Assembly (NCBI RefSeq): GCF_000701505.1
Contig: NZ_JNJB01000007.1
Location: 271,302-335,301 of the forward strand
Origin: Dyadobacter crusticola DSM 16708
GTDB taxonomy: Bacteria > Bacteroidota > Bacteroidia > Cytophagales > Spirosomataceae
Direction: 5' to 3'
DNA: 64,000 bases
This document shows, one piece after another, positions 44,664-52,714 of this stretch. A program made the position numbers and the translations under genes. The notes below the pieces were generated by a model. That model was not told the origin of the DNA and searched no databases. It saw nothing but the letters and a program-made list of their open reading frames with translations. Positions within the stretch are counted from its first letter, which is position 1. Each line of letters begins with the position of its first letter.

Positions 44664-45503
44664 TCAATTATTACCAAATGCAATTGGCTTATCATTTCGC
44701 GACCATTCGCTCCACGAACCTACGTAGAGCGCGGCACCTTCTAATCCTGCTTCTGCCAGGGCCAATAAGGTGTGGCACGCAGTTACGCCTGAACCACAAT
44801 GTACTACCACCTGCTCTGGGCGACGGTTACCGAGCGCTTCTGCGTATTTAGCAGCGAGTTCTTCTACCGGTTTGAACTCTCCGTTTTCGTTCAGATTGCT
44901 CGTATACGGAATGTTAACTGCGCCGGGAATGTGCCCTGCAACCAGGTCAATGGGCTCACTCTCACCAATATACCTGTAATGTTCCCGTACATCGATCACC
45001 ATGAAAGACGGATCCGTCGAAATCTCCGATATATAATCTATATCTACCGTTGGTAGCTGCCATTCTTCCAATGGGTAACTTGTCGCTTCCGGCTGTGCCG
45101 GCACTTCGCTGGTCATAGGCAGCCCTGCCGTTTTCAGTGCATTCAGACCGCCGCTTACTACATAAACTTCCTTGTGCCCTGCGGCTTTGAGCATCCACCA
45201 AAGGCGCGCAGCGGCATTTGCGCCATTCTTATCATCATAAATAACCACAGTATGCTCATGCGAAATGCCCAGTCTGCCAAGCAAAGCGGCAAATTGGCCG
45301 GGCTCCGGCAGCGGGTGCCTCCCTCCTCGCGCAGCATCTTCGCTTTTTTCCGACAAGTCCGTTTCCAGATTGATAAGCAATGCATTTACAAGATGTTCGG
45401 CCTGGTACCTTTCGGGAGCATCGGCTCCTCCCCTGGCATCGATCAGGGTCACTGCCTCTTTCGATAGCATCGATTTTAAATCGTCAGCTTTTATGATGTT
45501 CAT
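44664..45503 (-). CDS. sulfurtransferase with two rhodanese domains
   Basis: 279 residues, cytoplasmic. Two rhodanese domains in tandem: the inactive first (LIDARGGADAPERYQAEHLV, ISHEHTVVIYDDKNGANAAR) and the active second, with Cys236 in HCGSGVTACHTLLAL and the closing YVGSWSEWSRND. The CGSGVT loop is the 3-mercaptopyruvate sulfurtransferase type, against CRxGxR/CxxGxR of thiosulfate rhodaneses, so mercaptopyruvate is the likelier donor. It is a single-gene unit. Confidence 0.9.
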   Translation of the reverse strand: MNIIKADDLKSMLSKEAVTLIDARGGADAPERYQAEHLVNALLINLETDLSEKSEDAARGGRHPLPEPGQFAALLGRLGISHEHTVVIYDDKNGANAAARLWWMLKAAGHKEVYVVSGGLNALKTAGLPMTSEVPAQPEATSYPLEEWQLPTVDIDYISEISTDPSFMVIDVREHYRYIGESEPIDLVAGHIPGAVNIPYTSNLNENGEFKPVEELAAKYAEALGNRRPEQVVVHCGSGVTACHTLLALAEAGLEGAALYVGSWSEWSRNDKPIAFGNN

Positions 45504-45646
45504 AACAGATTCTTTTAAGCTCAGTAAATAAAGTGGATTTTATTCAAAAAAGTCTAAAAGCGCCGTTAAAGAAAAACTGAGCTTGTTTTTTGCATTCGAA
45601 ACAGATTTTTAAAGATGTTTGCCAAATCAAGCGACTAATTTGCAAA

Positions 45647-46447
45647 ATGACAATTTCTGATTTCTTGCTGGCAGACCTCCCTCAGCTGCCGGATTTGCAG
45701 CCACCTGACTGGGGCGATCTTGGTCCACGGTTCCATTATTTTGTTGACTCTCCACATTGTTCCCCATTGAAAATCACGGAAAACAATGAAATTGTGGCGA
45801 TTGGTACAACCATGCGTCACTTCGATTCGGTTTGGCTTGCGTGCATTATCGTTCACCCGAACCACCGGAATAAAGGGTTAGGGAAGCTGATCACGCAAAC
45901 GCTGATCAAATTGGTAGACCAAAAACGTTTCACCACCATTTACCTCGACGCCACGGAGTACGGATATCCGGTTTACACAAAACTGGGATTTACGCTGGAA
46001 ACCTGTTACGGGCACTTTGTACGTGAAGGCGACTCTCCCATTGAAAATATATCCGAAAATATAATTCCATTCACCAGCGAGTTCAGCCACCAGCTATTCC
46101 ACGTCGACCGTGAGGTAAGTAAAGAAGACAGATCGGGTATTATCAGTGACTTCCTGCATTCAGCAATGGTGTACGTTGACAACGGCCGCGTACTTGGCTA
46201 CTATATTCCCGGTTGGGGCGACAGCCCGATTATTGCATTGGATAACGAAGCAGGCATTGAACTGATGAAAATGCGTTTTCAAACAGAGGAAAAATCAATG
46301 CTGCCGGAAGACAATCTATTGGGGATAAAGACACTGGAACAACATAATTATACGCAATACCGGTTTTCAAGAAGAATGTACCTGGGCAAAGCGCGTGAAT
46401 GGAAAGCAGATAAGATCTTTAACCGGATCAGCGGGCAGCTGGGCTGA
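45647..46447 (+). CDS. GNAT acetyltransferase with C-terminal second domain
   Basis: 266 residues from the ATG at 45647 (MTISDFLLADLPQLPDLQPP). The acetyl-CoA site is VWLACIIVHPNHRNKGLGKL, with the expected R/Q-x-x-G-x-G/A-like loop as HRNKGLGK. The later DATEYGYPVYTKLGFTLETC is also GNAT-typical. Residues about 155-240 (VLGYYIPGWGDSPIIALDNE) resemble the Acetyltransf_18 domain of YitH-like proteins. Substrate unknown. Its stop abuts the convergent next gene with no spacing. Confidence 0.85.
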   Translation: MTISDFLLADLPQLPDLQPPDWGDLGPRFHYFVDSPHCSPLKITENNEIVAIGTTMRHFDSVWLACIIVHPNHRNKGLGKLITQTLIKLVDQKRFTTIYLDATEYGYPVYTKLGFTLETCYGHFVREGDSPIENISENIIPFTSEFSHQLFHVDREVSKEDRSGIISDFLHSAMVYVDNGRVLGYYIPGWGDSPIIALDNEAGIELMKMRFQTEEKSMLPEDNLLGIKTLEQHNYTQYRFSRRMYLGKAREWKADKIFNRISGQLG

Positions 46448-47191
46448 TTATCTCAGAACCAGATCGCTGATCTTTGAGAATTCAGTGTGCGGCGCCATGG
46501 CACGGATAATGCCTTTTTTATCAACAAGGATGAAATATGGCGTCTCACTGATCTTGTAGCGGTGATTAAATCCAAAAGAGTCAGGTACCGGAACGAAGCC
46601 GCAGTTTCGTTTCGGGATCGCCTGAATACATTCTTCCTCAGTATTCAGCGTGGTACCTAGTGATACAATGTCAATTCCTTTCTTTTTATTCTCGTCAACG
46701 AAATCAGAGATCACTTTCGTTGCTGCCAGGGAGTAAAGCGGCTTTTCATATTTGACCCAAAAACCGAGCAGAATATACTTTCCCCGCAGCTTTTCGGAAT
46801 TATACTCTTTACCATCCAAGCCCCTCATAATGAATGGGGAAATGGGCTCTCCTACCTCGGGCATCAGGTCAGGATTGTTCATCACCGAACCATCTTCCTG
46901 CACATAAATCTGGCTTTTCTTGATCAGCTCGAAAGAAGAAGGTTTTCCATATTTATCAAAGATCGGGAGTGTTTTATACATTCCCGGATTTCTTTTCAGC
47001 TTCTCATCGTACTCTGCGTAGGAGATGCGCTTACCCGTCGCGTGGTCGATAATCACCGTCTCGCGGTTCATCACGAATTGCTGGCTTACCTTACCGTTGT
47101 AACGCGTGACTTTGGGTTCCTGCGCGTGGCTTAAACCTCCAACTAATAAAGAAAAAAAGAGTGTAAATGTAAAAGGAGCTTTGCCGAACAT
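46448..47191 (-). CDS. secreted thioredoxin-fold protein lacking the CxxC site
   Basis: 247 residues from the ATG at 47191, which opens a signal peptide (FTFTLFFSLLVGGLSHAQ). The C-terminal half looks like the TlpA/AhpC-TSA thioredoxin fold (SPFIMRGLDGKEYNSEKLRG, KYILLGFWVKYEKPLYSLAA, YFILVDKKGIIRA with the cis-Pro as TPYF), but where CxxC should be there is WVKYEKPL. Two cysteines occur later only (EECIQAIPKRNCG). So redox activity is doubtful or uses a different thiol. Convergent with the GNAT gene, stops touching. Confidence 0.75.
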   Translation of the reverse strand: MFGKAPFTFTLFFSLLVGGLSHAQEPKVTRYNGKVSQQFVMNRETVIIDHATGKRISYAEYDEKLKRNPGMYKTLPIFDKYGKPSSFELIKKSQIYVQEDGSVMNNPDLMPEVGEPISPFIMRGLDGKEYNSEKLRGKYILLGFWVKYEKPLYSLAATKVISDFVDENKKKGIDIVSLGTTLNTEEECIQAIPKRNCGFVPVPDSFGFNHRYKISETPYFILVDKKGIIRAMAPHTEFSKISDLVLR

Positions 47192-47331
47192 GAAGAACGT
47201 TCTTGTATTACTTGATTTAATCAGTATCAAAACTTTGATATTATCAGAAACAATTCCGATATTTATACTGTTCTTATAACTGCCGAACCCACCTCAATAT
47301 TTTAGATTAGAATAAATTATTGACTGAATTT

Positions 47332-48588
47332 ATGTACGAGAGGATCCGAGAGAAGCTGGGAATTTTGGCAGATGCTGCAAAATATGATGTATCCTGTTCA
47401 TCGAGTGGTAGTAACAGGAAGAATGAAAACAAAGGCCTGGGCGATGCAGAGGGAAGTGGGATTTGTCACACTTACACTGAAGACGGCCGCTGTGTTTCTT
47501 TGCTCAAAATACTGTTGACAAACCATTGCATTTTCGATTGTGCTTTCTGTGTTTCCCGGCGGAGCAATGATATAAAACGCGCTGCATTCACTGTCGAGGA
47601 AGTCGTTGAGCTTACAATTAACTTCTACCGCAGAAATTACATTGAGGGACTTTTCCTGAGTTCGGGCATTTTTAAAAATGCGGAATATACAATGGAAAGG
47701 CTGGTCCGCATTGTCAAAAAGTTGAGGACAGAGGAGCGGTTTAATGGATATATTCACTTGAAAACGATTCCCGGAGCGAGCGAAGAGTTGTTGAGGGAAG
47801 CAGGAATGTATGCAGACCGGATGAGCATTAATCTAGAAATGCCTACTGAAACCGGGCTGAAAATCCTGGCACCTGAGAAATCGCATGAAGAAGTGAAGAA
47901 GCCGCTAGGTTACATTCAGAAAAGTATAGCACAATTCTCAGACGAAAAAGCGCTGATTAAGAGTGTACCGAAGTTTGTGCCCGCCGGGCAGAGCACGCAG
48001 ATTGTGATTGGCGCTACGCCGGATACAGACAAGGAGATTATGCACACTGCCAATGCATTTTACAAGAATTTTTCGCTGAAACGGGTTTACTATTCCGGCT
48101 ACATTCCGATCAGCAATGACAGTCGATTGCCCGTTATCGGCTCACAACCTCCATTAATTCGTGAAAACAGGCTTTATCAGGCGGACTGGCTGATGCGATC
48201 TTATGGTTTCAATGTGCAGGAGATCGTAAATGATGCCCACCCAAACCTGGACGTTGACATTGATCCCAAGCTCAGCTGGGCATTGCGGCATTTGGAACAG
48301 TTTCCGGTCGATGTAAATACGGCTGATTACCAAATGATTCTGCGCGTGCCGGGTATTGGGGTTACATCTGCATTGAAGATCGTACAAGCCAGGAAGTTTG
48401 GCCGGCTTTACCGTGACCACTTGAAAAAAATAGGAATATCCTTTAACAAGGCGAAGCATTTTATAAGGTTTGCCGATAGTCCAATGCAGCTGAACGACTA
48501 CGAAGCAGGACATATTAAAGGGATTATTTTATCCGAAAGTCATAGTAAGTACCAGAAAACGGCGCATAACCAGCTTTCCCTTTTTTAA
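47332..48588 (+). CDS. radical SAM protein of the putative DNA modification/repair family
   Basis: 418 residues from the ATG at 47332; a TTG 12 bp upstream is in frame. The iron-sulfur motif is C66-IFD-C70-AF-C73, a CxxxCxxC radical SAM site. It carries GLFLSSGIFKNAEYTMERLV and HLKTIPGASEELLREAG, as I recall from the family described as putative DNA modification/repair radical SAM proteins. The C-terminus has helix-hairpin-helix sequence (NTADYQMILRVPGIGVTSAL), a DNA-binding element. It overlaps the DUF4130 gene by one base (TAATG). Reaction unknown. Confidence 0.88.
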   Translation: MYERIREKLGILADAAKYDVSCSSSGSNRKNENKGLGDAEGSGICHTYTEDGRCVSLLKILLTNHCIFDCAFCVSRRSNDIKRAAFTVEEVVELTINFYRRNYIEGLFLSSGIFKNAEYTMERLVRIVKKLRTEERFNGYIHLKTIPGASEELLREAGMYADRMSINLEMPTETGLKILAPEKSHEEVKKPLGYIQKSIAQFSDEKALIKSVPKFVPAGQSTQIVIGATPDTDKEIMHTANAFYKNFSLKRVYYSGYIPISNDSRLPVIGSQPPLIRENRLYQADWLMRSYGFNVQEIVNDAHPNLDVDIDPKLSWALRHLEQFPVDVNTADYQMILRVPGIGVTSALKIVQARKFGRLYRDHLKKIGISFNKAKHFIRFADSPMQLNDYEAGHIKGIILSESHSKYQKTAHNQLSLF

Positions 48589-49358
48589 TGGATACTTTCG
48601 TTTTTGACGGTACGCTGGAAGGTTTGCTGACTGCCGTTTTTGATTGTTACCAGAAAAAAGCGGGGAATGTAAAGTTGGTGAGTGAACAAAGTTTCCATCC
48701 AGACGTTTTTCAGCAGCATTTTACGGTAATTAGCGAGGAGGATAAGGCAAGACGGGTGTGGGCGGGTTTGCGTAACAAGCTCGGTAAAGAGTGGCTGCTC
48801 AATTTTTACAGAACCTTTCTTTCTGAACAGCCCGACGCATTTCAGCATCTGCTGATTTTCGCCCGGTATATCATTGACAATCCGCAGGGTGCAGAGGAAA
48901 ATTACGGGCATCCGTCGGTGCTGGCAGTCTCGCAATGGGCGCGGAAAGTACATCGTGAGAAACACCGGATGGAGGCTTTTATCCGCTTTCAGAAAACCTC
49001 GGACGAAATCTTCTACTCGCACATTGAGCCTGACTTTAATGTACTCCCGCTTTTAATTACCCATTTCAAAAACAGGTATGCGGATCAGAAATGGATTATT
49101 TACGATCTGAAAAGAAAATACGGTCTTTTCTATGATCTTGAAAAAGTGGAAGAAATTGTGTTTGACTTCAAAGAAGAAATGTCGCCGAGCTTGAATGCAT
49201 TGCCGGCACAGCTGCTAAATGAGAAAGAGGAGCTTTATACAATTCTCTGGAAGGATTATTTCAAGAATGTAAACATTCCGGCACGCAAGAATATGAAGCT
49301 CCACATTCGTCACGTGCCGAAAAGATACTGGAAGTATTTGTCTGAAAAACAGCCGTAA
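48588..49358 (+). CDS. DUF4130 protein, partner of the radical SAM gene
   Basis: 256 residues, no signal. Start MDTFVFDGTLEGLLTAVFDC, then RVWAGLRNKLGKEWLLNFYR, VHREKHRMEAFIRFQKT and SHIEPDFNVLPLLITHFKNR, which match the DUF4130 / probable DNA metabolism protein family as remembered. That family is typically encoded next to the radical SAM partner, as here (start overlaps its stop by one base). The function is unproven in any organism to my knowledge. Its stop touches the convergent M61 peptidase gene. Confidence 0.85.
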   Translation: MDTFVFDGTLEGLLTAVFDCYQKKAGNVKLVSEQSFHPDVFQQHFTVISEEDKARRVWAGLRNKLGKEWLLNFYRTFLSEQPDAFQHLLIFARYIIDNPQGAEENYGHPSVLAVSQWARKVHREKHRMEAFIRFQKTSDEIFYSHIEPDFNVLPLLITHFKNRYADQKWIIYDLKRKYGLFYDLEKVEEIVFDFKEEMSPSLNALPAQLLNEKEELYTILWKDYFKNVNIPARKNMKLHIRHVPKRYWKYLSEKQP

Positions 49359-51179
49359 CTACCGGTTCTTGCTGGTTAGCCAGGCGCTTCTGAATTGCTG
49401 CATTTCGGGAGTAACCGGCTTGCCAACTGTTTCATTGAGAACCACAAGCAATCTCGGGTTTTCAGCCAGCGTAATTTCTGTCAGCTTTGTTTCTTCGCGA
49501 TGTTTGTATTCTATGTTGAGCTTGTCGCCAGGCTTATGTGCTTTAAGGATATTGTTCAGTTCATTTTGGGAGCCAATCGTCTTTCCTTCTATTTTAACAA
49601 TTTGATCGTCAATATCCAAACCTGCGGCGTAGATAGGCGATCCGATCAAGGTGTTATTGGTAATCGTGAGTTCAGTACCTTCTTTATAACGCACATCGCC
49701 GATCCACGCGAGTCCTTCCGACTGCTTTTTCAACGTCAAACCCGCCTTCGCCAGTAGCGGCGCATAGTCAAATGATTCGTGTCCATTGACATACCTCCGG
49801 AAAAAGTCTGCGGCAAACCGCTGATCTTTTGAATACGCGGCAAGCACAGCTTCAAGATCCGAGACTGTGTAAGGTATCTCCGGTTTCCCGTGCTTGGTCC
49901 ATACCATTTTCATAAAATCGTCCAGGTTCAATCCTTTGTACCGCAGCTCCAGATCAAGCGCCAGTGCGACGGACGCGCCGTAAGGATAATAGGAAGTGTA
50001 AAAGTTCGGATAATTGGTTTTGTCAACTGCTACACCTGCATCCACAAAAACGGCCATGCAGCTTGCTTCTACGGGAGAAATCCGCTTTGCACCTGCCGTA
50101 TTTTCCTTGGTATTTACCAGAAAAGTAAGTGTCTGGCAATAATCAATCAATGGATCGAAACCGGCGCGGGCAAGGATCAGATCGCCGTAGTATTGCGTAA
50201 ATCCCTCTGCAAACCAGAGCTCGAAGCTCATATTAATCTTCTCGAAATTGAATGGTTCCAGCGTCTTTGGCCGGATTCGCTCTACATTCCAGGTATGGAA
50301 AAACTCGTGGGAAAACACGCCTAGCAGGTTATCCGATCCGTTGAAAGCCACCGGAATGCTGATCATCGTACTGTTCCGGTGCTCCATTCCGTCACCTCTC
50401 ACATAGGGATTGATGCTGGCCAGAAAAGTGTATTCCGGTGAATCGAAGACGGGGAATTCACCGAAAATGGTCTTTGCCTCTTGCGTTATCTTCTTCACCT
50501 TATCGGCAAAACTACTTGCCAGTGAGTCACTTGCATTGGCTTCGAGCGCCAGTCTGAACTTGGATTGTTTGCCTCCTGCATTGTCTAGCGTCCATTCTTT
50601 CCAGATCAGCTTGCCAATCTTTGTAGGTGAATCCATGAAATACTGCAGACCCAGTGCCGTAAATGTATTGGCCTCTTTACCTTTTAATAACTGGGTTGCG
50701 ATGGTCCATTTGGAAGTCTCAGGCAAATTGAACCTGACCTCAATAGGTGCATTTTGCAGCTCTTTGACCCACATGAATGTAGCCGGCATATTCAGGTGCA
50801 CGCTTGACGGATCCAGTCCGGCGTAAGTTCCGTCCGCATGATTGGCGTACAAGGTATATTCCACCCTGGCAAAGCCGCTGATTCCTGAAACCTTGTAAAC
50901 ATCGCCTTCCATACGCTGAACTGGCAATGCTTTGCCGGACTTATCAGTTGCTTTCACATCGTATACATTCTTCCCATACTCGTGGGTGGCATACCGGCCC
51001 GGCGACGACCTGCTCATTCTGAAAGTCAGCTCTTTCTGGGCTACATCCGAAACGCTGAGCTTGATATTGGCTTCGTGGTGAACCAGATTTGGGAATGAGA
51101 CATCATAAGAAAGTTTTTGCGAAAAAGCATTCCACGCGATGACCTGCAAGGCCAGAAGAGAAAGTAATTTTTTATTCAT
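49359..51179 (-). CDS. secreted M61-family glycyl aminopeptidase with PDZ domain
   Basis: 606 residues with signal peptide (LLSLLALQVIAWNAFSQ). The M61 catalytic region has HEFFHTWNVERIRPKTLEPF near residue 290 and the third ligand in ELWFAEGFTQYYGDL. The N-terminal beta domain is typical of the family. Near residues 505-580 is a PDZ-like domain (GSPIYAAGLDIDDQIVKIEG). M61 enzymes cleave N-terminal glycine or alanine. It stands alone. Confidence 0.9.
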   Translation of the reverse strand: MNKKLLSLLALQVIAWNAFSQKLSYDVSFPNLVHHEANIKLSVSDVAQKELTFRMSRSSPGRYATHEYGKNVYDVKATDKSGKALPVQRMEGDVYKVSGISGFARVEYTLYANHADGTYAGLDPSSVHLNMPATFMWVKELQNAPIEVRFNLPETSKWTIATQLLKGKEANTFTALGLQYFMDSPTKIGKLIWKEWTLDNAGGKQSKFRLALEANASDSLASSFADKVKKITQEAKTIFGEFPVFDSPEYTFLASINPYVRGDGMEHRNSTMISIPVAFNGSDNLLGVFSHEFFHTWNVERIRPKTLEPFNFEKINMSFELWFAEGFTQYYGDLILARAGFDPLIDYCQTLTFLVNTKENTAGAKRISPVEASCMAVFVDAGVAVDKTNYPNFYTSYYPYGASVALALDLELRYKGLNLDDFMKMVWTKHGKPEIPYTVSDLEAVLAAYSKDQRFAADFFRRYVNGHESFDYAPLLAKAGLTLKKQSEGLAWIGDVRYKEGTELTITNNTLIGSPIYAAGLDIDDQIVKIEGKTIGSQNELNNILKAHKPGDKLNIEYKHREETKLTEITLAENPRLLVVLNETVGKPVTPEMQQFRSAWLTSKNR

Positions 51180-51315
51180 AGATCAGAAAGTTGCTTTAAC
51201 AAAGACCTTCAATTTATACCATAACTTCCATATTTTGCAATCTCCTGAATGCATTCAGATTTTAATTAGTTATTTTTTCCATCTCAATTCTAATTAAACC
51301 TAAAAACATCCTGAA

Positions 51316-52008
51316 ATGATGAAAATTCTGCTGGCGCCGGCTCTTGCCTTATCCTTTTTGATTTCACAAAACAGTTATAGCCAGTCCAAAGCATTGTTTA
51401 ACGGAAAAGATCTGAAAGGATGGCACGTGGACGTTCCGGAGATGGATAAAAACCCAAATGTAAAATCGCCTTTTCTGATCAGGAATGGAAACCTGGTAAG
51501 CCTGGGAACGCCGGGCGGACATTTGATTACAGACGATCAGTATGAAAATTTTCGTTTCACCTATCAATACCGCTTTGTAGGCAAGCCTGGTAACTGCGGC
51601 GCGCTGGTATTTGTATCAAAGCCGCGCGATTTGTACGATATGTTCCCGAAATCCATTGAAATCCAGATGATGCATGAAAATGCAGGAGATTTTTGGTGCA
51701 TTCAGGAAGATATTACCGTTCCCGACATGGAGAAGCGCCGTGGTCCAAAAGAGAAGTGGGGCGTGAATGGTGATAAACTCCGCCGCATTCCCAACCTGAC
51801 CGACGGAACCGAAAAGCCACTGGGAGAATGGAATACAATGCGGATTGAATGTGTCAAAAATTCAATAAAGGTGTGGCTCAATGGGGTAATGGTGAATTAT
51901 GGATTCAATGCCACAGCACAAAAAGGCCAGATCGCGCTGCAATCCGAAGGTGCGGAGGTTGAATTCAAGGACGTGAAGGTCACGCCCATTAAAACATTGT
52001 CAAAATAA
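51316..52008 (+). CDS. secreted DUF1080 / 3-keto-disaccharide hydrolase-like protein
   Basis: 230 residues with signal peptide (KILLAPALALSFLISQNSYS, ends near QS). The family begins SKALFNGKDLKGWHVDVPEM and closes with IALQSEGAEVEFKDVKVTP, with GNCGALVFVSKP and EIQMMHENAGDFWCIQED in between, all typical of this concanavalin-like domain. Many are glucoside or keto-glycoside hydrolases in Bacteroidota; the substrate here is unassigned. Its last base is the first base of the lspA start, a tight overlap with an unrelated housekeeping gene. Confidence 0.88.
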   Translation: MMKILLAPALALSFLISQNSYSQSKALFNGKDLKGWHVDVPEMDKNPNVKSPFLIRNGNLVSLGTPGGHLITDDQYENFRFTYQYRFVGKPGNCGALVFVSKPRDLYDMFPKSIEIQMMHENAGDFWCIQEDITVPDMEKRRGPKEKWGVNGDKLRRIPNLTDGTEKPLGEWNTMRIECVKNSIKVWLNGVMVNYGFNATAQKGQIALQSEGAEVEFKDVKVTPIKTLSK

Positions 52009-52520
52009 TGTCGAGATTCAATACGAACAGGGTTTTTAGAAATACGATCATCTTAGTGATTCTGATCGCCAACATCGGCTGCGACCAGATTTCTAAGCAA
52101 GTGATCCGCAAGAATGTGGGTTTTTACGAAACGCGGCGCGTAATCAAAGACTATTTTGTAATCACCTATGTAGAAAATTCGGGCGCATTCCTGAGTATCG
52201 GGAGCAACTTGCCGGCTGCTATCAAGCTGGTCGTGCTTTCGATAATTCCATTGATTGCATTACTGTTCGGCGTCTTTTACATTTTGACAAAGAGAAACCT
52301 GACCCTGCTGAGTGGGCTGGCACTAAGCTTTGCGATCGGAGGCGGCATCGGCAATATCTACGACCGGATGATTCACGGTTCGGTAACAGATTTCATGCAT
52401 ATTAACCTGGGCTTCGTACAAACTGGGATATTCAACATGGCGGACGTTTCCATTATGACAGGGATGTTTATCTTTTTATATCAATCGTATAGCAGGCAGA
52501 AAGAGAGGATGTGGGGCTAG
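52008..52520 (+). CDS. lspA: lipoprotein signal peptidase (signal peptidase II)
   Basis: 170 residues, four membrane segments. The aspartic protease pair is present: Asp119 in GGIGNIYDRMIHGSVTDF and Asp146 in IFNMADVSIM. N-terminal Asp26 in CDQISKQVIRKN and the Asn in YVENSGAFLSIG are also conserved. It removes signal peptides from prolipoproteins at the inner membrane after lipid addition. Its ATG overlaps the stop of the DUF1080 gene. Confidence 0.95.
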   Translation: MSRFNTNRVFRNTIILVILIANIGCDQISKQVIRKNVGFYETRRVIKDYFVITYVENSGAFLSIGSNLPAAIKLVVLSIIPLIALLFGVFYILTKRNLTLLSGLALSFAIGGGIGNIYDRMIHGSVTDFMHINLGFVQTGIFNMADVSIMTGMFIFLYQSYSRQKERMWG

Positions 52521-52529
52521 TTTTTTTAC

Positions 52530-52648
52530 TTCGGCTGTCGGCTGTCGGCTCTGGGGATTAGCTGTTAGCTGTTAGCTGTTAGCTTTCGAAGTACATATGC
52601 ATCACGCAGAATCACAAAAAGCCGATTGCCGAAAGCCGACGGCCGAAG
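52530..52648. repeat. heptamer tandem repeats with inverted complementary arm
   Basis: TACTTCGGCTGTCGGCTGTC (from about 52528) continues with GGCT. It is complemented by the right arm AGCCGATTGCCGAAAGCCGA (from about 52620), then CGGCCGAAGTA. In the middle stand four TTAGCTG/TTAGCT units (about 52558-52584). No coding potential. It lies between convergent lspA and acnA and is followed by a strong terminator. Confidence 0.75.
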
Positions 52649-52650
52649 TA

Positions 52651-52701
52651 AAAAAAGCGAAAAAGTCGCGCAGGATACCTGCGCGACTTTTTCGCTTTTT
52701 T
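52651..52701. terminator. perfect 24-bp hairpin, bidirectional terminator
   Basis: The arms at 52651-52674 and 52678-52701 are exact complements with a three-base loop (ATA). The GC core CGCGCAGG is flanked by A5-6 and T5-6 runs, so it can terminate lspA from one side and acnA from the other. Confidence 0.9.
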
Positions 52702-52714
52702 GGAACAATCTCCC

